Shown here piece after piece: positions 34,834 to 44,030 of a stretch of 64,000 bases of DNA; position 1 is the stretch's first letter, and every line of letters starts with the position of its first letter. Origin of the DNA: Micrococcus endophyticus. Its GTDB lineage: Bacteria > Actinomycetota > Actinomycetes > Actinomycetales > Micrococcaceae. The position numbers were made by a program, and so were the translations under genes. The notes below the pieces were generated by a model. That model was not told where the DNA came from. It saw only the letters and a list, made by a program, of their open reading frames with translations, and did not search any database. Location of the stretch: positions 186,001 through 250,000 of the forward strand of contig NZ_JACHMW010000001.1 of NCBI RefSeq assembly GCF_014205115.1, written 5' to 3'.

Positions 34834-35366
34834 GCCACACCGAGCCCGTCGACCCCGCCGCCCTGCCCGACCCCGAGGACATCACGGAGGCCGACCTGCC
34901 CGAGGCCCCGCCGCGGCCGGGCCGGGAGCGCCGGCGCTTCGCCGGCACGCAGCAGCAGATCCGCTCGGCCACCCGCTTCTACGTGGTGTGCTCGTGGATC
35001 ACGGGCGTCATGCTCCTGCTGCTGGTGGCCGAGATGGTCTTCAAGTACGCGTGGGGCCAGGAGCTCTTCGCCGGCGGCACGACCGTGGACGGCGAGCAGA
35101 ACATCCTGGGCCTGCACCCCGAGGACTCGGTGACCGGCGGCGTGAACCTCTCGCTGTTCATCCTCATCGCGCACGGCTGGATGTACGTCGTGTACCTGCT
35201 GGCCTGCTTCCGCCTGTGGTCCCTGATGCGCTGGCAGCCGATGCGGCTGCTGGCGATGGCCGGCGGCGGCGTCGTGCCGTTCCTGTCCTTCGTCGTGGAG
35301 AAGAAGGTCACGAAGGTGGTCCGCGACGAGGTGCACCGCTTCCCGGACGCCGCCCGCCGCTACTGA
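34830..35366 (+). CDS. DUF3817 integral membrane protein
   Basis: A 178-residue protein with about three membrane segments ([58 protein letters not shown]) after an acidic Pro-rich N-terminus, and a basic end [14 protein letters not shown]. This matches the DUF3817 family, whose role is unknown. The ATG overlaps the SURF1-like stop (ATGA), so both are probably made together and may serve respiratory-chain assembly. Confidence 0.78.
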   Translation: MSHTEPVDPAALPDPEDITEADLPEAPPRPGRERRRFAGTQQQIRSATRFYVVCSWITGVMLLLLVAEMVFKYAWGQELFAGGTTVDGEQNILGLHPEDSVTGGVNLSLFILIAHGWMYVVYLLACFRLWSLMRWQPMRLLAMAGGGVVPFLSFVVEKKVTKVVRDEVHRFPDAARRY

Positions 35367-35422
35367 CCGTCGCCGCCCGCCGTGCCGACGTGACGCCGGA
35401 CGGCGGGGAGGGGCGGCTCGAC

Positions 35423-35428
35423 TATCCT
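35423..35428 (+). promoter_or_regulatory. -10 box of guaA (leaderless type)
   Basis: TATCCT ends 6 nt before the GTG at 35435. Confidence 0.55.
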
Positions 35429-35434
35429 GGACGG

Positions 35435-37054
35435 GTGACCGAGAACGCCCCCCATTCCGACGCCCCCGCCCCGCTCAGCGACGTGATGCCCACGGTGCTG
35501 GTGCTGGACTTCGGCGCCCAGTACGCCCAGCTCATCGCCCGCCGCGTGCGCGAGGCCAACGTGTACTCCGAGGTGGTCCCCGCCTCCACGCCGGCCGCGC
35601 AGATCCTGGAGCGTCGGCCGGCGGCGCTGATCCTCTCGGGCGGGCCCTCGTCCGTCTACGAGCCCGGCGCGCCCACGCTGGACCCGGCGCTGCTCGAGGC
35701 GGGCGTCCCGGTGCTGGGCCTGTGCTACGGCTTCCAGTCCATCGCCCACGCCCTCGGCGGGACCGTGGCCAAGACCGGCACCCGCGAGTACGGCTCCACG
35801 CGCCTGGACTCCGTGGACGCGGACTCCGTGCTCTTCGCCGGCCAGGACCTCGAGCAGGTCGTGTGGATGTCCCACGGCGACGCCGTCACGCAGGCCCCCG
35901 AGGGCTTCGCCGTGACCGCCTCCACCGCCGGCGCCCCCGTGGCCGCGTTCGAGGACGCCGAGCGGCGGATCTACGGCGTGCAGTGGCACCCCGAGGTGGG
36001 CCACTCCTCCCACGGCCAGCAGGTGCTCGAGCACTTCCTGCACCAGGGCGCCGGCCTGGGCTCGGACTGGACCGCGAGCAACGTGATCGAGGAGCAGGTC
36101 GAGCGCATCCGCGAGCAGATCGGGGACAAGCGCGCGATCTGCGGCCTCTCCGGCGGCGTGGACTCGGCCGTGGCCGCCGCGCTCGTGCAGCGCGCCATCG
36201 GCGACCGCCTCACCTGCGTGTACGTAGACCACGGCCTCATGCGCCAGGGCGAGTCCGCGGAGATCGAGCAGGCCTTCGGCGAGGCCCACGGCGGCGCCCG
36301 CCTCGTGATGGTGGACGCCCGCGAGGACTTCCTGTCCGCGCTCGCCGGGGTCACGGACCCGGAGGCGAAGCGCAAGATCATCGGCGAGCGCTTCATCCGC
36401 ACCTTCGAGAAGGCACAGGCGGACATCATCCTGGAGTCGGAGCACGACCCGGAGGCCACCGAGGTGCGCTTCCTCGTGCAGGGCACCCTGTACCCGGACG
36501 TCGTGGAGTCCGGCGGCGGGGACGGCGCCGCCAACATCAAGTCGCACCACAACGTGGGCGGCCTGCCTGACGACATCGAGTTCGAACTGTGCGAGCCGCT
36601 GCGCGAGCTGTTCAAGGACGAGGTCCGCGCCGTGGGCGCCGAGCTCGGCCTGCCGGAGGGCATCGTCCACCGCCAGCCGTTCCCCGGCCCGGGCCTGGGC
36701 ATCCGCATCATCGGCGAGGTCACCCAGGAGCGCCTGGACCTGCTGCGCAGCGCGGACGCCATCGTGCGCGCCGAGCTCACCGCCGCCGGCCTGGACCGCC
36801 AGATCTGGCAGTGCCCGGTGGTCCTGCTCGCGGACGTGCGCTCCGTGGGCGTCCAGGGCGACGGCCGCACCTACGGCCACCCGATCGTCCTGCGGCCGGT
36901 CACGAGCGAGGACGCCATGACGGCGGACTGGGCGCGCATCCCGGACGACGTGCTCTCGCGCATCTCGAACCGCATCACCAACGAGGTCGACGGCGTCAAC
37001 CGCGTCGTCCTCGACGTCACCAGCAAGCCCCCGGGCACCATCGAGTGGGAGTGA
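35435..37054 (+). CDS. guaA: GMP synthase (glutamine-hydrolysing)
   Basis: Amidates XMP to GMP. The glutamine amidotransferase domain (about 20-210) has the catalytic Cys in [15 protein letters not shown] and His/Glu in WHPEVGHS. The ATP-pyrophosphatase P-loop is [13 protein letters not shown] at about 240. The dimerisation domain ends with [17 protein letters not shown], the universal GuaA C-terminus. Length is 539 residues. The GTG is adopted because the -10 box abuts it; homology itself starts near [10 protein letters not shown] (about residue 22). Confidence 0.97.
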   Translation: MTENAPHSDAPAPLSDVMPTVLVLDFGAQYAQLIARRVREANVYSEVVPASTPAAQILERRPAALILSGGPSSVYEPGAPTLDPALLEAGVPVLGLCYGFQSIAHALGGTVAKTGTREYGSTRLDSVDADSVLFAGQDLEQVVWMSHGDAVTQAPEGFAVTASTAGAPVAAFEDAERRIYGVQWHPEVGHSSHGQQVLEHFLHQGAGLGSDWTASNVIEEQVERIREQIGDKRAICGLSGGVDSAVAAALVQRAIGDRLTCVYVDHGLMRQGESAEIEQAFGEAHGGARLVMVDAREDFLSALAGVTDPEAKRKIIGERFIRTFEKAQADIILESEHDPEATEVRFLVQGTLYPDVVESGGGDGAANIKSHHNVGGLPDDIEFELCEPLRELFKDEVRAVGAELGLPEGIVHRQPFPGPGLGIRIIGEVTQERLDLLRSADAIVRAELTAAGLDRQIWQCPVVLLADVRSVGVQGDGRTYGHPIVLRPVTSEDAMTADWARIPDDVLSRISNRITNEVDGVNRVVLDVTSKPPGTIEWE

Positions 37055-37076
37055 GCGGCGGGCCCACCGCCGCATC

Positions 37077-37102
37077 CGGCCGCCCCTGAACGGGGGCGGC
37101 CG
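37077..37102 (+). terminator. Hairpin after guaA
   Basis: A 10-bp perfect stem (37077-37086 with 37093-37102) with a 6-nt loop, 22 nt after the guaA stop. Confidence 0.65.
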
Positions 37103-37153
37103 CCCGCACGCATCTCGCCTGGGACCAGGCGACGGAGGAAGGACCGCACGCAC

Positions 37154-40100
37154 GTGAGAGAGCAGGAGTTCCCGCGCCTGGCCCGCGCCCGCGCCGCCGC
37201 ACGCCCCGAGGAGGGGCAGACGCGCCCCGACCCGGCCGCCTGGGTGGCCTCGCTCGGCTCCGGCGCCGAGAACGACACGATGCTGCGGTTCGCCCCGTCC
37301 GCGGCCAACAGCATCGACGTCACGGCCGCGAACTCCTCGGGCGTCTCCCAGCTACTGCTGGGCCGGCGCACCCGCCTGTCCACGCTGCTGCCGGCTGGGC
37401 CCGCCCTGCAGGCGGCGGAGGAGGTCGCCGCGGGGCTGCGCGCCAAGGTGCGGGAGCTGTCCGAGGAGCGCGGCATCGACGTCGGCGCCCTCGCCGTGGG
37501 CGTGGCCACGTGGACGGCGGAGGAGGACGGCCGACGCGAGCGCCGCTCCGCCCCCGTGCTGCTGGCCCGCGTGGCCCTGACCGTGCGCCGCGGCGCCCGC
37601 GGCCGGGATGAGCTCGAGGTCCAGATCACCGAGCCGGCCCGCCTCAACCCCGCGCTCGTGCGCAACCTGCGCCGCCACCACGGCATCGCTCTGGACCCCG
37701 AGGCCTACCGGCAGGCCGCCTACGCCACCGCGCGCCTGGAGCAGGGCCCCGCGCTGGCCCGCCTGCGCGAGGAGGCCGCGGCGCTCACCGGCCTGCAGGT
37801 GGAGGACCGGATGCTGGTCTCCACGTTCGCGGACCTCGGCGAGACCGCCACCCTGCCCGCCTCCCTCGAGCACCTGCCCGTGGTCGAGGCGCTCTACGAC
37901 GCCGGCACCGGCATGGTGCCGCGGCCGCCGGCGCTGCAGCCCACCGAGGCCCCGGGAGAGGACGACGTCGCCCCGGCGGACGAGCGACTCGTCCTCGACC
38001 TCGACGCCGCCCAGCGGCGCGTGGTCGAGCACTCCGCCGCGGGGGAGTCCCTCGTGGTGGCCGCCGCGCCGGGCACGGGCCAGACGCAGACCGCCGTCGC
38101 CGTGGCCGCCCGCCTGGCCTGGGAGGGCCGCCGCGTCCTCGTGGTCGCCGAGCGCTCGGCCGCCCTGGCCGACGTGCACGCCCGCCTCGACGAGATCGGC
38201 CTGCGGGCCGCCGCCCTCGACGTGCCCGCCCACGCGGACCCCGAGCAGCTGCGCCGCCAGCTCGTGCAGGCCGTCCTGCGCGCCGAGCGCGCCGAGGCCC
38301 CCGACGCCGCCCGGGACGAGGCGGCGCTGACCGAGCGCCGCCGTCGTCTGCAGGAGCACGTCGGATCCCTGCACCACGTGCGCCCGCGGTGGGGCTGCTC
38401 GCCCTTCCAGGCGATGCAGGCCCTGGCCGCCCTGACCGGGCTACCGACCCCGCCGGCCACCACCGTGCGCCTCAAGCGCTCCGTGCTGGACTCCACCGTG
38501 AACCGCCAGGCCGTGGCAGAACAGCTCGTGCGCGCCGGCGAGCTGGGCGCGTTCTCCGCGGCCGCCACCGAGAGCCGCTGGTTCGGGGCGCGCGTGCGCA
38601 ACGTCCAGGAGACCGAGGCCGCCTCCGAGCTGGCCGATGAGCTCGCCGCGGCCCTGCACACCACCCGCCGCGCCGTGGACACCGCCGCCGCGCAGGCCGG
38701 CCTGCGCCCCGAGCGCACCGTGGCCGGCTGGGCCGAGCAGGCGGACCTCTACCGCCGCGTGGCCCGCACGCTCACCGAGTTCACCCCCGAGGTCTTCGCC
38801 CTCGACGTCCCGCAGCTGGTGGCCGCCACCGCCACCAGCACGTGGCGCCGCACCCACCTCGTGGAGATGTCCTCCGTGGCCCGCTCGCGCCTGCGCCGCG
38901 CGGCCAAGGATGCGGTCCGCCCGGGCGTGCAGCCCACGGACCTGCACGGCGCGCTCGTGGACGCGGCCGCCGTCCTCGAGGACTGGAACCGGCACGCCGC
39001 TGAGCCCGGCACGCCCCCGCAGGTCCCGGACCAGGGCGAGCGCGTCATGGGCGTGGTCGGGGACGTCCGTGAGCGCCTGCGCCGCCTCGAGCGGATCCTC
39101 GCCCCCGAGGCCGTCGCCGAGCAGCCCCTGGCCGAGCGGGACGTGGACGACCTCGTGGCCGCCGTGGACGGGCTCGTCGCGGACCGGGACACCCTGGCCA
39201 CGCTGCCCGAGCGCACCCTCGTGCTCGACAGCCTCAAGGACCACGGCCTCACCGAGCTGCTGACGGACCTGCGGGACCGCGAGGTCCCCACCGAGGCCCT
39301 CGCCGCCGAGCTGGAGCTCGCCTGGTGGCAGTCCGCCCTGGAGGCGATGATCTCCGGCGACGACTTCCTGGCCATGATGAGCGGCGCCGACCTGGCCGAG
39401 GTGGAGCGCGGCTTCCGCGAGCTGGACCGCGCCCACCTGGAGCGCGGCGCGGACCGCCTCTCCGCCGCCCTCGGCGCCCGCTGGAAGGAGGCGCTGCGCA
39501 CCTTCCGCGCGGACGCCGCCGTGCTGCGCGGCCTGCTCAAGCAGGGCCGGCCCACCGTGGAGGCCCTGACCACCCTCGCGCCCGAGGTGCTGCAGCCGCT
39601 CGTGCCCGTGGTCACCACCTCGCCGATGGCCCTGTCCGAGTTCCCCTCGGACTGGGGCGCCGACGTCGTGGTGCTGCTGGAGGCGGACGCCACCGCGCTG
39701 GCCACCGCGGTGGGCGCGCTCACCCGCGCCCCGCAGGTGGTCGCGTTCGGCGACCCGGTGATCGGCCGGCCGCAGTCCTTCCAGGTGTCCGTGGACCCCA
39801 CCGCCACCGCCGGCCCGCTGCGGCCCCTGCGCTCCGCGCACGACGCGCTGGCCGAGGTGCTTCCCACCGTGGCGCTGCGCACCGTGCACCGCCCGCTCGA
39901 GCGGCGCCTCGTGCGGATGCTCTCCGCGCTGGCCTACGAGGGGGCGCTGGAGGCGCTGCCGACCGCCGGCGAGGCAACCGGCCGGGACCGCACGGTCACC
40001 GCCGAGTACCTGCAGGAGGGCACCGGCATCCCCATGACCGGCGGCGACGTGGTGGAGTCCACGAACGCCGAGGTCGCCCGCACGGTGGAGCGCGTGTTCG

Positions 40101-40927
40101 AGCACATCCGGGACCGCCCGGAGCAGTCGCTGGCCGTGGTCACCGTCTCCGAGCCGCACGCCCGCCGCGTGGCCGCCGCCGTGCAGGCCACCGCGGCCCG
40201 GGCCCCCTGGGCCCTGGACTTCCTGTCCCGCGGCCGCGGCGAGGACGCCGAGGGCGCGGAGCCGTTCGTGATCGTGCCCGTGACCCGCGCCGCGTCCGTG
40301 ATCCGCGACGCCGTGATCCTCACCCCCGGCTACGGCCGCACCCCGCACGGCCGCGTGGTGCACCACTTCGGGGCGTTCTCGGATCCGGGCGGCGAGCGCA
40401 TGGTGGCCGTGGCCCTCACGCGCGCCCGGCAGCGGCTGCACCTGGTCTCCGCGCTGCGGGCCGCGGACCTCGACGAGGACCGGCTCGACGGCGGCGCGCT
40501 CTGGTTCCTGCGCCTGCTGGAGGCCTACCTCGGCGACGGCGCCCCCGACCCGGTCGGCATGGTCAGCGACCCGCTGCTGGCCGACCTGCGCGAGCGGCTC
40601 GAGGAGCGCGGCGCCCGCGTCCTGCCCCGCCACGGCGGCGTGATGGACCTGGCCGTGGTGGACCCGCACCCCGAGGACGAGGACGGGGACGCGCCCCGCC
40701 CGCTGGCCCTCGCAGGCGACGGCGGCGACGTCCACCGCGCCCTCACCGTCCGGGAGCGCACCCGCACCCTGCCGGAGCGGCTCGAGGCCCGCGGCTGGGA
40801 CCCGCGCACCCTGTGGGCGATCGAGGTGTTCGCGGATCCGGAGTCGGTGGCCCAGGAGCTGGCCGACCGACTCGGCGTGCGCCCGGCGGACGAGTCCGAG
40901 CGCGACGCCGACGACGATGGGCGCTGA
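37154..40927 (+). CDS. Large SF1 helicase-like protein with degenerate nucleotide site
   Basis: A 1257-residue cytosolic protein resembling UvrD/DUF4011-type AAA helicases of actinobacteria. The Walker A region reads AAAPGTGQTQTAVAVAA, with Gln310 where the catalytic Lys should be; the Walker B region reads VVVLLEADATAL, without the DE pair. The C-terminal motif VI-like VALTRARQRLHLVSAL is kept. DNA or RNA binding without ATP-driven motion is a reasonable inference. The GTG start is preceded by GGAAGG. The following 79-residue ORF starts inside its end. Confidence 0.8.
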   Translation: MREQEFPRLARARAAARPEEGQTRPDPAAWVASLGSGAENDTMLRFAPSAANSIDVTAANSSGVSQLLLGRRTRLSTLLPAGPALQAAEEVAAGLRAKVRELSEERGIDVGALAVGVATWTAEEDGRRERRSAPVLLARVALTVRRGARGRDELEVQITEPARLNPALVRNLRRHHGIALDPEAYRQAAYATARLEQGPALARLREEAAALTGLQVEDRMLVSTFADLGETATLPASLEHLPVVEALYDAGTGMVPRPPALQPTEAPGEDDVAPADERLVLDLDAAQRRVVEHSAAGESLVVAAAPGTGQTQTAVAVAARLAWEGRRVLVVAERSAALADVHARLDEIGLRAAALDVPAHADPEQLRRQLVQAVLRAERAEAPDAARDEAALTERRRRLQEHVGSLHHVRPRWGCSPFQAMQALAALTGLPTPPATTVRLKRSVLDSTVNRQAVAEQLVRAGELGAFSAAATESRWFGARVRNVQETEAASELADELAAALHTTRRAVDTAAAQAGLRPERTVAGWAEQADLYRRVARTLTEFTPEVFALDVPQLVAATATSTWRRTHLVEMSSVARSRLRRAAKDAVRPGVQPTDLHGALVDAAAVLEDWNRHAAEPGTPPQVPDQGERVMGVVGDVRERLRRLERILAPEAVAEQPLAERDVDDLVAAVDGLVADRDTLATLPERTLVLDSLKDHGLTELLTDLRDREVPTEALAAELELAWWQSALEAMISGDDFLAMMSGADLAEVERGFRELDRAHLERGADRLSAALGARWKEALRTFRADAAVLRGLLKQGRPTVEALTTLAPEVLQPLVPVVTTSPMALSEFPSDWGADVVVLLEADATALATAVGALTRAPQVVAFGDPVIGRPQSFQVSVDPTATAGPLRPLRSAHDALAEVLPTVALRTVHRPLERRLVRMLSALAYEGALEALPTAGEATGRDRTVTAEYLQEGTGIPMTGGDVVESTNAEVARTVERVFEHIRDRPEQSLAVVTVSEPHARRVAAAVQATAARAPWALDFLSRGRGEDAEGAEPFVIVPVTRAASVIRDAVILTPGYGRTPHGRVVHHFGAFSDPGGERMVAVALTRARQRLHLVSALRAADLDEDRLDGGALWFLRLLEAYLGDGAPDPVGMVSDPLLADLRERLEERGARVLPRHGGVMDLAVVDPHPEDEDGDAPRPLALAGDGGDVHRALTVRERTRTLPERLEARGWDPRTLWAIEVFADPESVAQELADRLGVRPADESERDADDDGR

Positions 40928-41156
40928 GGTCCCGGACCCGGCGCCCCGCCGCCGCGGACCGCGCCGGGCCGACGCCCCGGGCACCGGGCCGGCGTCCGCC
41001 GACGCGCCCGAGCCGCGCCTGCCCGGCGTCGGCGCCGGGACCGACGGCGCGCGCGGCGCTGTGGGTGCTCGCGGCGCGGTGGGGGAGCAGCCGGCGGCCG
41101 CGGCCGACGAGCGCGACCGCTGGCTCCTCGAGCAGCGCCCGCCCCACTGGGGCTGA
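40917..41156 (+). CDS. Small acidic/Ala-rich protein coupled to the helicase-like gene
   Basis: A 79-residue ORF whose ATG overlaps the helicase-like stop by 11 nt. The first 60 residues are disordered (Pro/Ala/Arg/Gly). The end, ADERDRWLLEQRPPHWG, is non-random and ends in Trp-Gly, the kind of short conserved tail that acts as a binding peptide. I do not recognise a family. The overlap and the ordered C-terminus support a real gene; the biased N-terminus is the reason for caution. Confidence 0.55.
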   Translation: MGAEVPDPAPRRRGPRRADAPGTGPASADAPEPRLPGVGAGTDGARGAVGARGAVGEQPAAAADERDRWLLEQRPPHWG

Positions 41157-41235
41157 GACGCGCCCGGAGGCGGCGGGCGCCGCCGGCGCGACGGGGGCCG
41201 CCGGTCTGAGGGCCGTCAGCTGACCGGCGCCGCGG

Positions 41236-41541
41236 TCAGTCCTTCGAGCCCGACGAGGACGAGGACGAGCCGCTGGACCCCGAACCGCCCGACGACGTCG
41301 AGGACGTCCCGGAGTCGCCCGACGACGTCGAGGACGTCCCGGACCCGCCGGAGGCCGACCCGGCGGAGCGGGAGTCGGTGCGGTAGAAGCCGGAGCCCTT
41401 GAAGCTCACGCCCACGGACCCGTACTGCTTGCGCAGCACGCCGCCGCACTCGGGGCACTGCGTGAGGGCCTCGTCGGTGAAGGACTGGACGGCGTCGAAG
41501 GCGTGGCCGCAGTCGCGGCAGCGGTAGGCGTAGGTGGGCAT
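41236..41541 (-). CDS. FmdB family zinc-ribbon protein
   Basis: A 101-residue protein. The zinc ribbon has CxxC pairs CRDC and CPEC in PTYAYRCRDCGHAFDAVQSF and TQCPECGGVLRKQYG, then VSFKGSGFYRTDS, all FmdB signatures. The role of the family is unclear; it is sometimes called a regulatory protein. The tail (about 58-101) is Ser/Gly/Thr-rich and contains a 10-residue duplication (GTSSTSSGDS/GTSSTSSGGS) encoded by a 30-nt tandem repeat at 41288-41347. Confidence 0.9.
   Translation of the reverse strand: MPTYAYRCRDCGHAFDAVQSFTDEALTQCPECGGVLRKQYGSVGVSFKGSGFYRTDSRSAGSASGGSGTSSTSSGDSGTSSTSSGGSGSSGSSSSSSGSKD
41288..41347. repeat. 30-nt tandem duplication inside the FmdB gene
   Basis: Two adjacent 30-nt copies (41288-41317, 41318-41347), in frame, differing only near the end. 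They duplicate ten residues of the Ser-rich tail. Confidence 0.8.
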
Positions 41542-41622
41542 GCTCTCTCCGGCTCGCTCGGGGCGCGCGGGGACGCGCGCGGTGCAGGGGGTCCGACCCG
41601 TGATGCTACTCCGCGCAGCCGC

Positions 41623-42285
41623 TCAGACGTGGCGCAGTCCCGCGGCGGTGACGACGGCGTCCACGGGCCGGTCCGTCGGCTCGGCGGGCACGGACCCGGC
41701 CGGCAGCAGCTCGTCCTCGAACAGGAGGGCCACGGTGGGCACGCTCCGGGGCAGCCGCGCGAGGAAACGGTCGTAGTAGCCGCCGCCCTGGCCCAGGCGC
41801 ATGCCGTCCTCGGCCACGGCCAGCGCGGGCATCACCACGGCCACGGCCTCGGCGAGGGCCTCGACGCCGTGCCGCTTGCCCACGGGCTCGTCCACGGGGG
41901 CCGCGGCGGCGCGGGCGGTGGCCACCCCCGGATGCCACGCGGTCCAGCTCAGCCGGCGCTGCGGCTCGATCACGGGGACGAGGACGCGGGCGCCGGCGGC
42001 CACGAGCCGCTCGCGCAGCGGGCCCGTGTCCGGCTCGGTGGGCATGGGCAGCACGGTGGCCACCACGGCCTCCCCGTCCCGGGCAGCCTGCGCGACCCGG
42101 GGGCCCAGCCACGCCCACAGGTGCTCGACGGCGGCCGCGGACTCGGCGGCGCGGCGCTCGGGGGAGCGCTCGCGGCGGGCGGCGCGCAGGCGGGCGCGCA
42201 GGGCGGCCTTGGCCGCCACCACGTCGTCGACGCCGGCCACGGGGCCCGTGGAGGCGGGCTCGGGTGCGGGAGGGGGAGTGCGCAT
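41623..42285 (-). CDS. 5-formyltetrahydrofolate cyclo-ligase
   Basis: Converts 5-formyl-THF to 5,10-methenyl-THF with ATP. The 220-residue protein has AAKAALRARLRAARRERSPERRA, the basic N-terminal helix of the family, and MRLGQGGGYYDRFLA, the ATP/substrate loop with GGGYYDR. ATG 42285 is preferred: CATGAT ends 6 nt before it, and the upstream extension in the open frame is low-complexity. Divergent from the GNAT gene. Confidence 0.9.
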   Translation of the reverse strand: MRTPPPAPEPASTGPVAGVDDVVAAKAALRARLRAARRERSPERRAAESAAAVEHLWAWLGPRVAQAARDGEAVVATVLPMPTEPDTGPLRERLVAAGARVLVPVIEPQRRLSWTAWHPGVATARAAAAPVDEPVGKRHGVEALAEAVAVVMPALAVAEDGMRLGQGGGYYDRFLARLPRSVPTVALLFEDELLPAGSVPAEPTDRPVDAVVTAAGLRHV

Positions 42286-42344
42286 GCCCCCATCATGCCG
42301 GGCGGGGCAGCGCCGCGCGCGGCCGCCCCGGCGCTGCGCGCGCA

Positions 42345-42350
42345 TAGGAT
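42345..42350 (+). promoter_or_regulatory. -10 box of the GNAT gene (leaderless type)
   Basis: TAGGAT ends 6 nt before the ATG at 42357. Confidence 0.55.
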
Positions 42351-42356
42351 CGGGCC

Positions 42357-42983
42357 ATGTCCTGGCAGCGCTCTCCCTGGCCCGTGACCCTGCGGCACGG
42401 CACCCTCTCCCTGCGCCCGCTGCGGCGCCGGGACCGGGACGCGTGGGAGGCCCAGCGCGCCCACAACCACGCGTGGCTGACCCCGTGGGACGCCACCAGC
42501 CCGGTGCCGGGCGCGGGGCCGTCGTCGTTCGGGCAGATGGTCCGCTGGCACGGCCGGCAGGGGCGGGAGGGGTCCTCGTTCACGTGGGGCGTGGCCCTGG
42601 ACGACGACGCCCCGGACCGGGACCGCCTCGTGGGGCTGCTGAGCCTGGGCGGGATCCAGTACGGCTCGGTGCTCTCCGGCTCGATCGGCTACTGGATCGA
42701 CCGCCGCGAGGCCGGGCGCGGGCTCACCCCGACGGCGGTGGCCATGGCCGCGGACTGGGCGTTCCGCAGCGCCGGCCTGCACCGGGTGGAGGTCAACATC
42801 CGCCCCGAGAACGCGGCCAGCCTGCGCGTGGTGGAGAAGCTGGGGCTGCGCGACGAGGGGGTGCGCCGGTCCTACCTGCACGTGGACGGGGACTGGCGGG
42901 ACCACCGCACCTTCGCGATCACCGCCGGAGAGGTCCCCGAGGGCCTGCTCGCGCGGTGGCTGGCGAGCCGGCCCCGCGCCTGA
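42357..42983 (+). CDS. GNAT acetyltransferase, RimJ/RimL type
   Basis: A 208-residue GNAT-family enzyme. LRHGTLSLRPLRRRDRDAWEAQRA is the RimJ-type start, GYWIDRREAGRGLTPTAVAM the acetyl-CoA loop, and HRVEVNIRPENAASLRVVEKLGLRDEG the conserved C-terminal part. Probably acetylates a protein N-terminus or a small molecule; the substrate is not readable. The leaderless -10 box fixes the ATG. Confidence 0.87.
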   Translation: MSWQRSPWPVTLRHGTLSLRPLRRRDRDAWEAQRAHNHAWLTPWDATSPVPGAGPSSFGQMVRWHGRQGREGSSFTWGVALDDDAPDRDRLVGLLSLGGIQYGSVLSGSIGYWIDRREAGRGLTPTAVAMAADWAFRSAGLHRVEVNIRPENAASLRVVEKLGLRDEGVRRSYLHVDGDWRDHRTFAITAGEVPEGLLARWLASRPRA

Positions 42984-43072
42984 ACGCCGGCGGCGGGGGA
43001 GACCCGCAGCACCCCCGGGGACACGCCGGGACGCACCGGCCCGGGCTCCGCGGCGGGGCGCTCCCCCCGGTC

Positions 43073-43078
43073 TAGGCT
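43073..43078 (+). promoter_or_regulatory. -10 box of the 43085 gene (leaderless type)
   Basis: TAGGCT ends 6 nt before the ATG at 43085. Confidence 0.55.
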
Positions 43079-43084
43079 GGCCGC

Positions 43085-44008
43085 ATGGAGGACACCACGG
43101 CGCCGGCTTCGGCGGGACGGGCCGCGCTCGACGCGCTGGCCGACGCCCGCGTCAGCGCCTCCTTCGTCATCCTGGCCCTCGTGGCCTACTTCGCCTGGCG
43201 GCTCGTCGTGCGCCGCCGCCGCGTCGAGTCCGCCCCCGCCCGCCCGACGATGCTGAGGTCCACGATGCACCGCCTGCAGAGCTCGCCCGCCGTCCGCGCC
43301 CTGACCGAGCGGCTCTCGGGCCGCGTGAGCGGCCTGGCCGACTCCGCGCGCGCCGCGGGCCGCCGCACCGCCGGCCTCCAGGTCCGCTGGGGTCGCACCG
43401 CCCTCTTCCTCGCCGCCCTCGCGGCGCTCGCGGTGGCGCTCGTCGCCGGCGTGGCCGCCGCGTTCGGGGCGGGCACCGCGGGTCTGGCCGGCGCCTGCCT
43501 GCTCTTCGCCGTGGCCGCCGTCGCGGGCCTGCGCGCCCTCGCCGTGCGGGACCGCGCCCGCCGCGCCCCCGCCGCCGTCGTCGAGGCGCCCGCCGAGGCC
43601 GCGCCGCACGCCGCTCCCGAGGCGGCCCGCGTCGACCCCGAGCGGGACCGCCGCGTGTTCGAGACCGTGCTGGCCCTCGAGGACGAGGCGCCCCGCGTCA
43701 GCGCCGCGGCCCCGGCTGCCCCCGCCGCCGCCGCGCCGACGGTCGTCGCCGCGTCCGCCGTGCGCGCCCCGGAGGCGACGGACACCGTCACCCTCCCCGT
43801 GGTGCCGCGCCCCACCTACCTGGACGCGCCCGAGATGCTGCGCCCCGCCCCCGCCCCGCTGACGGCCCCGGAGGCCGCGGGCTCGGACGTCCGCCTCAAG
43901 GACGCCGCCCGCGCCGCCGAGCACGAGGAGGCGCTCAGCGCCACGGCCGAGCAGGACGTCGCCGCCCTGGACCTGGACCACGTCCTGGCCCGGCGCCGCG
44001 CCTCCTGA
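43085..44008 (+). CDS. Membrane protein with long Ala/Pro-rich cytosolic tail, unknown
   Basis: A 307-residue protein that I do not recognise. There is one membrane helix at about 23-38 (VSASFVILALVAYFAWRLVV), a basic linker, and two more helices at about 100-120 and 125-145 (LFLAALAALAVALVAGVAAA, GLAGACLLFAVAAVAGLRAL). The remaining 150 residues are Ala/Pro-rich with charged patches (ARVDPERDRRVFETVLALED; EQDVAALDLDHVLARRRAS). The phosphotransferase gene begins 22 nt downstream and is probably co-transcribed. Confidence 0.75.
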   Translation: MEDTTAPASAGRAALDALADARVSASFVILALVAYFAWRLVVRRRRVESAPARPTMLRSTMHRLQSSPAVRALTERLSGRVSGLADSARAAGRRTAGLQVRWGRTALFLAALAALAVALVAGVAAAFGAGTAGLAGACLLFAVAAVAGLRALAVRDRARRAPAAVVEAPAEAAPHAAPEAARVDPERDRRVFETVLALEDEAPRVSAAAPAAPAAAAPTVVAASAVRAPEATDTVTLPVVPRPTYLDAPEMLRPAPAPLTAPEAAGSDVRLKDAARAAEHEEALSATAEQDVAALDLDHVLARRRAS

Positions 44009-44030
44009 CCGTGGTTCGGCGGGCGCGGCC

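Noticed and set aside
37154-37190. Frameshift or pseudogene explanation for the helicase-like protein
   Set aside because: The frame is open for 1257 codons with uniform codon use; the odd P-loop is a substitution, not decay.
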